From: Dasypus novemcinctus
Taxonomy: Eukaryota > Chordata > Mammalia > Cingulata > Dasypodidae
Assembly: GCF_030445035.2 (NCBI RefSeq)
Contig: NC_080701.1
Span: forward strand, 11,064,739-11,128,738
Direction of reading: 5' to 3'
DNA: 64,000 bases
The notes under the pieces are model-generated. The model worked only from the letters and a program-made list of their open reading frames with translations, did no database searches and was not told the origin of the DNA. Both the position numbers and the translations under genes were made by a program. How positions within the stretch are numbered: position 1 is the stretch's first letter; every line of letters begins with the position of its first letter. Of this stretch, positions 57,836 through 64,000 are shown in pieces.

Positions 57836-58339
57836 TTTTAAAATAAATGCTGATTCTTCTATTCTGGTCCAACCCCATATTGCCTGCTTCTTCAGCTCTT
57901 TCTGATTTTTTTCTGGATATCTGGAAACCTGCCATTTTAATGCTCTGCCCCTGTTCTTGACTTTTTGGCTCCACTCTTCAGGCTATAACTTGTCTCCTTC
58001 CTCATGGAATTGTCCATGTTTCAGAAAACTCTTTGAGTAATGGACCCAGGATTCCTACCTTGTTGACTGTCACCATTTCACCGAGCCAGGGTGCTTAGGT
58101 CTAACTGGGCTTACGCAGATATCCAACCCAAATTCCTTCTTCCTTTGTTAGATACCAGCGCTTAGACCCAGCAATTGAAAAGCTTCAGGATTCTCTAGTA
58201 CCTAGCAGATCATTAAGAAGGACAACAGTACAAAACACTGAAACATATAAATGTTTGTTTAATTGCCATTTCCTTTCCAAACAGACAAACAGATTTGGTG
58301 GACTAGAAGGTTAAAACAAGTATAAAGCAAGATGGTTTA
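57836..58339. other. Intergenic, no gene seen
   Basis: Unassigned AT-moderate DNA. Confidence 0.4.
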
Positions 58340-59180
58340 AAGAAGAATTTCCAAATGGCCCATAAAGACATGGAAAGATGCTCTGCCACATTGGTAATCA
58401 GGACAATTCAAATACAAAAACACAACGAGAAACCAATACCTCCACATACTCGCCAGAAAGTTAGAAAAAAAACTTTATCAAGTAACAATCTCATGTGCTG
58501 GTGACGATGTGGAACAATGGGAGAGAAAATACACTGCTGGTGGAAAATTTAAATCGGTACCACTGCTATAGAAGAATATGGCATTGCCCACTAACGTCGA
58601 ACGTACCTGATGGATAAACAACACAACTTCTAGGCGTGTAGCCAGCAGAAACGTGTGTACTTGTCTAGCTTTATTTGTAGTAGATTCAAACTGGAAACAA
58701 CCCTATGTCTATCAATAGTAGAATGGATAAATAAATTGTGGTCGTCATGTATTGGCATACTATACAGATATGAAAATGAATGAACCGAAAAAATATATAA
58801 TGACATGGTGTACAGATATTTGAATATAATATTGAGTGAAATTAGCCAGTCATAAAAGACATATATTACATGATTTCATCTTATGCTTTTAAAAGGAAAA
58901 ATGCAAAACCAAAGCATAATATTAAGGGATACACACTTAGTAGTAGAAATACAGAGAGAGGCAAGGCAGTGATTGAAGAATAATGAGGGGTGGGGGTAAT
59001 GGAGAGGGGGGTGCATGATGTTTGGGAGGAAAATGAAAGAACTGGGGCGCTGTAATGTCAGCTTTTTGCCCTGAGTCTTGGTCATGTGGGTATTTATCTT
59101 GAGATAATCACAGGACTTGACATTTTTGGTTTGGGCACTCCTTTGTGTGTGTGCCGTACTTCACAGTTAAAATAAGTTTA
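58340..59180 (+). mobile_element. L1 ORF2 C-terminus and 3' end, plus strand
   Basis: Sense L1 motifs: ggcccataaagacatggaaa, tggtgacgatgtggaacaat, cactgctggtggaaaattta, aatggataaataaattgtgg, then the 3'-end ctttttgccctgagtcttgg block. Broken by stops. Confidence 0.72.
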
Positions 59181-60074
59181 AAATAAATGCAAGATAGTCC
59201 AGGACAAAAGGGTAAATCCGAATCAATTAGGAGGCATGACATAACTACATCAAGAATGTGGGGTGATATTGCAATAATTAAGCACTAAAGTTAACTTAGG
59301 GTTCACAGGGGCCAGTGCGAAAAAGGACCACATGCCGTGCTTCGTTGTTCTTGTCTGTCTAAAGGAAGCTTACACGTTTGTCTGGAGAGACACATATTCT
59401 TTGGCTCTAAGTTCCGGGCGGTTATCATGTTCCTTGGGTAAGAGGTAAAGCAGATTTTCTGAAGACCCGCAAAACGTTGCTTGAGCGGCCGTGTCTTCTC
59501 TACATCCGTCACAAAAGCAGGACATTCAACCATAAGGCAAGGAAGGCATTTCAGAGGGACTCTATGTGAACACAGTTCTGGGGTTTTCTTGGGCAAGGAC
59601 CTAGCCCTGCAAGAACTGGGAAGGCAGCCCAGCTGTTTCCCCAGCGTGACCTTCTGTCCTTGTGGGGACCGCACGGAGAAGTGGCCGTCCCCAGGCAGCC
59701 TCTTTCTGGCGGCCGCTAACCCTAGCCCTCGGCTCTCTCCCCTGCTCCCCACCCTGGCTCTCATTCCGCCGAGCACCGCCCGAGTCCCCAGCTCAGGGTG
59801 GGGGCTACACACAGTCCCTGAGAGTGGCTGGCTCTGGCCCTCCGCTGGGTGCAGGACGAGTGGCCGCTTACTTCTGTGCTCTCCCTTCTCCAGGGCCCCA
59901 CCTGCAGCCCAGCTGAGGGACCGGAAGCCTGCCTCCACCGCTGGTGGCTGTGTGATCCGGGGCACGTGGCCACCACCTTCTGTGCCTCCTTCTCCCTCTA
60001 TGAAATGGACATCCTTTTACTTCTTACCGTACAGTGGAGTGAGACGTGCAAAGGGGGACCCAGTACAGGCTGAA
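59181..60074. other. GC-rich block with opposing open frames, function unknown
   Basis: A 220-codon minus frame (59965-59303) overlaps a 240-codon plus frame (59481-60203). Neither shows a domain, and the plus frame runs on into a MIR element. GC-rich DNA lacks stop codons by composition, so neither is called as a gene. Confidence 0.4.
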
Positions 60075-60077
60075 CCA

Positions 60078-60340
60078 TGGGACTTAGGAACCAGCTGCCG
60101 GGGTCACGTCCCAGCTCTTCCACGGACCAGCCATGCCAACTTGACAAGCTTCTTGGACTCCTCCTGCCTCAGTTGGCTCCTCTGTAAAATGGGAATTGCA
60201 TAGCACCTGCCTAGAGGGCTGCTGTGAGGATTAAATTGTTACTATCTAGAACGCACCTAAAGTAGAGCTAGGCCAGCGTTTGCTAGCCAAAGAGTGGAAC
60301 AGTGCGCAGCACAGAGTAAGTTTCAGTACATGTTAACTTT
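60078..60340 (+). repeat. MIR SINE
   Basis: Near-complete MIR order: ggggtcacgtcccagctctt, then cctgcctcagttggctcctc, tgtaaaatgggaattg, gctgctgtgaggattaaatt, and the distal cgcagcacagagtaag. Confidence 0.85.
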
Positions 60341-60579
60341 TTAAAGCTTATCTTCCATTTCTGTGCCCCCACCTCACATTGCCACCCACCGTGGTGGATG
60401 GAGGGGTCTGAATGTGCACTCCGGAGCTTGGACGTTTCTAAATGGGATGGCGTGGTGGGCAGACGCTTCTTTCTGTAGTTCCAAAGCTGTGAGCGTGTGA
60501 GCTGGCAGCTCTGTGCTGTTGCTGCAGGGTCAGGAGGCAGCCAGTCGGCAGCTGGGGAGAAGGAGGAGCCCACAGAAGC

Positions 60580-60750
60580 AAACAGTGGGAGAGGAGGAAG
60601 GAAGAGAGGAGGACAGGGGGGAGAGAAAGGGGGGGAGGGAGGCAGGCAGAGAGAGAGACAGACGGACAGAGAGGAAGAGAGAGAGAGGGAGGGAGGGAGG
60701 AGGAGACAGGGAGAGAGAGACAAAGGGAGAGAGAGAGCCAGAGCTGACAG
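60580..60750 (+). repeat. (GA)-rich purine tract
   Basis: About 170 bp almost purely purine on the plus strand, made of GAGA, GGGA and AGAC motifs. It explains the long charged frames across it. Confidence 0.9.
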
Positions 60751-61335
60751 TGGGGCTGGAGCAGGGCTTCTTACCTCTCTTTCTGACTGTGATTGAACAG
60801 AGAGCTCTTCCTCTTATTCTGGGAGCTACCCCTATATTTTTTCAGTAAAACACCCTTTATGTTTAAGCCAGCTAGAGTTGGCTTTCTGTCACTTGCTACC
60901 AACAGAATCCAGAATCACATCTTGAGTGTGCAAGACCCTCCTTCTGTTCTTAATCGAACTGGACTCGTGTCCTGAGCCTTTGTCCCCTAGGAGGCTGGCA
61001 GGTGCTGTCACCAGCCCCGGCAGCAGTCTGGCCGGAGTGGCACGTAGCAGCAGCCTCAGTCAAACATCTTGAGCGCGGACACTTCGAGTGCGTTCTTCCC
61101 GCGAAGAACTGCCTTAAGCATTTGGGCAGGTCCAGAGTGGACGCCGGGGCACAGCTGTCAAGGGGTTAAATCTGTTAACTTTAGCTAACATGTGGAATAC
61201 TGAAGTAAAGAGATTTACCCAGAAAACGCATTTCAGAATTTTGGAAGACTTGGCTTAAAGAACCCTCTTCTGAAAAGTAGCCCAGCACTCAGTCCTCTGT
61301 TGCCCCCAGAAAAGCACTTTTATTTTTATAGTTAT
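60751..61335. other. Intergenic, no gene seen
   Basis: Unassigned sequence without coding or repeat evidence. Confidence 0.4.
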
Positions 61336-61339
61336 TTTT

Positions 61340-62300
61340 TGTTTTTTATTTTATTTTTTAAATAAAACTTTTAAAATTAAAGTTAATAGATCACATAGAA
61401 CATTACATTAAAAAAAAATAAGAGGTTCCCATATAACCCACACCCCACTTCTCTACCCCAATCATTTTTGTAAATTGTATTTTTTTGAAGATACATACAT
61501 CACGAAAAAGGTTACATTATAAAAATATAAGGAGTTCCTGTATATCCCCCACCTCTCACCCCACTCCTCCTACACCAACAACCTCCTCATCATTGTGGCA
61601 CACTCATTTCACTTGGTGAACACATTTTGGAGCACTGCTGCCCCACGTGGATAATAGTTTACTCTGTAGTTCACACTCTCCCCCAGTACATTCAGTGGGT
61701 TATGGCAGGATATATAATGTCCAGCATCTGACCCTGCAATATCATTTAGGACAATCTCCAAGTCCCAAAAATGCCCCCTCATCACATCTCTTCTTCCCTC
61801 TCCCTGCCCTCAGCAACTACTGTGGCCCTTTTCTCCACATCAATGCTACAATTTCTTCTATTAGCAGTCACAAAAGTTTTATAGTAGAATATCAGTAAGT
61901 CCACTCTAATTCATATTTTATTCCTCCATTCTGTGGGTTGTGGGATGGTTATGTCCACTCCACCTCTAAATCAAGAGGGGGCTTAGATTCCACATGGATG
62001 ATGGATGCCATTCTCCTGCTCTCAGTTGTAGGTCCTCTCAGTTCCCTTGTGTGGTGGTTGACCATCTTCACCTCCCTGTTAGCTGACCTGCATAAGTCCA
62101 ACGAACCAGAGAGTAGGAGTCGCCACTCTGCTGAGGCTCAGGGCCCAGCTGGCACATGCACAGTCCAGAGATTCAAGTCTCCTGAGCATACACCATCCCT
62201 AGCACCAACCACAGGTTCAGTAAAAGTGACAGAAGAGACATGTGTAGGAAGGTCCCATCTGAGTTCAGCTCTATCACACTCAGGGACACAAATTCTAAAG
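61340..62300 (-). mobile_element. L1 3' UTR-like region with a short tandem repeat
   Basis: Motifs like those of the L1 3' UTR at 16.5-17.3 kb occur twice about 118 bp apart: aagaggttcccatataaccc (61421) and aaggagttcctgtatatccc (61539). They are followed by acaccaacaacctcctcatc and cattgtggcacactcat. The right half (61950-62300) continues in a non-coding, moderately GC stretch that I assign to the same element with less certainty. Confidence 0.55.
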
Positions 62301-63276
62301 TAGGGCCCACTGACATGGTACTGAGCTCCAGAGCCATCTGTCATGACCACATCTCTGTGGGCCTCCGTAGCCCTCCGGAGAACCAGTACCTGGGCTTGTA
62401 TCCACTTTGGCTGTTTCTGGGGTCCTCCTGAAGAGTGCGTAAGCGTGACCCCTCTTATGACCTCCTGACTCTTTTTTGAAGACTCTTAGCCATTTAAACT
62501 CATTTGACTTTGCCACTTCCCTCTTTTATTCAAAGTCAAAAAGCAGTTTTTAACACCTGATCCTACATGTGGGCTGGGATCTTCTGCTGGTCTGACTTGA
62601 CCCTTTTCTTCAAGGACTCTTTCTAGTTACATCACCAGTTGGTGCAGAAAAGCACTTCTAACCCCTTGATGACAGAGCTCGAGAGTCAATAGATCCTTTT
62701 GCCGTGAACAGGAAAAAAAAAGGGAGCGAGGGTCAGCCGGGGCCTGATGGCTACGTGTACCTCAGGACCAACGGGGTGTCAGGGCGGGACATTGGGTCCT
62801 CTGTGCCTGAGGGTTCCGGAGCCCCAAGGAGAAAGTGTCTAGAGTCTGGAAGTTGATGGGTTTCTGCAGAGCAAGACTGTCTTATACACGAGAGGGAGGA
62901 TGTCGCCATGAGTCCCTGGGGCGTCGGGCTCTCCCTGCGGTCAGAGGGGCTGGAGTCTGTGCTGGGACACCGCCTGGCAGCCGGCTCCTCCTATCGGGCC
63001 CACCTCCTTCCAATGCTATTCCCTAACAGCCTGGGGTGAGGGGTTATTGCGTTATGCTAGCATTTCCTCCCGACCGTTAAACTATCAACGAGTCATTTAA
63101 AACGGAGCCCTGTCAATGGGCCATATATAGTTCCCTTTAACATTTTCTTATTGTCTCGCATTTAGGATGCTTCCCTATCATGCCTTTATAAATTGAGCTG
63201 TAATTTTAAAAAATCTTTGTCCATAAGGCTTTTTCCACATTTAGAATACATTCCCACAAACGAATTCCTGAATGTT
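62301..63276. other. Intergenic, no gene seen
   Basis: Mixed composition. Possible continuation of the preceding L1 3' region at left. Nothing else recognised. Confidence 0.35.
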
Positions 63277-63705
63277 TTAAAGACTTTTAAAATCCCCCAG
63301 TGTAATTGTCGAGGCATCTATTTCTGCACTTTGTTTTTCCAGTGTTTGCCTCATGTTTTTTGAGGCTCCCTGGTTAGGTGCATAAATGTTTATGATTGTT
63401 CCTTCTTCTTGAACGATTACCTCTTTTATTAATACATAGTGTCTGTCTTTGTCTCTTACAATAGTTTTGCATTTAAAATCTATTTTGTCTGATATTGCTA
63501 TAGCTACTCCTGCCCTTTTTTGGTTATTATTTGCTTGTAAAATTGTTTTCCAACCATTCACTTGCAGCCTCCTTGAATCGCTGGGTCTAAGGTGGCTTTC
63601 TTGCAGAGAGCATATAAGTGGGTCATGTTTCCTTATCCGTTCTACCAGTCGTTGTCTCTTGACTGGTGAGTTTAGTCTATTAACATTCAATGCTATTACA
63701 ATCAT
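63277..63705 (-). pseudogene. L1 ORF2p endonuclease domain, N-terminal fragment
   Basis: 142 codons of the AP-like endonuclease of L1 ORF2. The metal-site Asn is in IALNVNRLNSP and the catalytic Glu in ICSLQESHLRP. RAGVAIAIS and IINIYAPNQG follow the family order. The Asp of GDFN is present, but the following Asn reads Lys (GDFK) just before the frame ends. The rest of the endonuclease and the reverse transcriptase are absent. Confidence 0.88.
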
Positions 63706-63890
63706 GAATTACTTGAATTAGCCATATTTTCTTTGGGTTTATGTATGTTATATATTGTTTTTATTTCTCTTTTTGTCTTTTTAGTTGTTCTTACACTTTT
63801 GTCCATCTCTCTGTCTCCTGTTTTTTCCTTTCAACCTGTAGAGCGCCCTTTAGGATTTCTTAAAGTGCAGGTTTCTTATTAATATACTCT
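63277..63890 (-). mobile_element. L1 fragment: end of ORF1, spacer and start of ORF2
   Basis: On the minus strand, 63885-63790 encodes an ORF1 C-terminus (KKPAL, stop, EILKGALQVERKKQE) with one in-frame stop. ORF2 follows from 63705. The ORF2 frame ends at 63277 after GDFKSL, so the element is 3' truncated within the endonuclease domain. Confidence 0.82.
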
Positions 63891-64000
63891 GCGGTCACCC
63901 CTCGGGCTGAAGTGTGGTTTGCTGGCCTGGCGGGGGAGCAGCCGCGGCAGGCCAAGCCGCTGCCCCCATAATAGGGTGGCTGGTCGGACTCACCGCCACC
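63891..64000. other. GC-rich edge segment of unknown origin
   Basis: Composition jumps to GC-rich at about 63890, immediately next to L1 ORF1 sequence. It could be another repeat, or a rearranged L1 5' region. The window ends before it can be identified. Confidence 0.3.

Noticed and set aside
37760..64000. A second protein gene such as PPP1R3B, which lies downstream of ERI1 in human as I recall
   Set aside because: No frame of the expected ~285 codons or glycogen-targeting motif is present; it probably lies beyond the window.
1..64000. CRISPR array, operon or prokaryotic mobile system
   Set aside because: The window is clearly vertebrate nuclear DNA; tandem repeats here are minisatellite or retroelement-derived.

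Overview
The window is nuclear DNA from a placental mammal, most likely an armadillo or another xenarthran. It holds one intron-split gene in a background of interspersed repeats. The lineage call rests on several copies of a tRNA-derived SINE whose 5' head begins close to GGGAAGCGGACTTTGGCCCA, which I recognise as the xenarthran DAS type. Some copies look young and keep target-site duplications.

The gene is ERI1 (THEX1), the 3'-5' exoribonuclease that trims histone-mRNA stem-loops, 5.8S rRNA and small RNAs. It lies on the + strand, with a CpG-island promoter and exon 1 near 1.67-2.33 kb and the stop codon at 33,284. Seven coding exons (2009-2116, 13440-13618, 20121-20331, 24650-24733, 25342-25451, 27259-27373, 33042-33284) join in frame to 349 codons. 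This equals the length I remember for human ERI1, with the SAP domain and all five DEDDh residues (D134, E136, D234, H293, D298) in place. No other protein-coding gene is supported. The remaining long open frames are shadows of repeats or of GC-rich DNA.

Layout: 1-1.66 kb upstream flank with a SINE. 2.1-13.4 kb intron 1, which contains a complete antisense LTR provirus (4948-12134) with two 464-bp LTRs that look identical, a tRNA-Arg-type primer site, a polypurine tract and a 4-bp target duplication, but no recognisable gag, pol or env. 13.6-33.0 kb introns 2-6 with L1, L2, MIR, Tigger, MER5-like and ERVL-LTR relics. 33.3-34.6 kb 3' UTR. 35.0-37.8 kb a SINE and a miniature ERVK-like element (35920-37753) with two ~700-bp LTRs around only 396 bp, a tRNA-Lys-type primer site and a 6-bp target duplication. 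37.8-64 kb intergenic DNA with SINEs, a hAT element, MaLR and ERVL LTRs, nested MIRs and L1 fragments, ending in an L1 ORF1/ORF2 junction.

The most notable content is the two non-coding LTR elements. Both keep the cis signals for reverse transcription and integration but carry no proteins, so they were presumably mobilised in trans. The intron 1 copy appears very recent. All repeat family names are from memory and pattern recognition; no database was searched.
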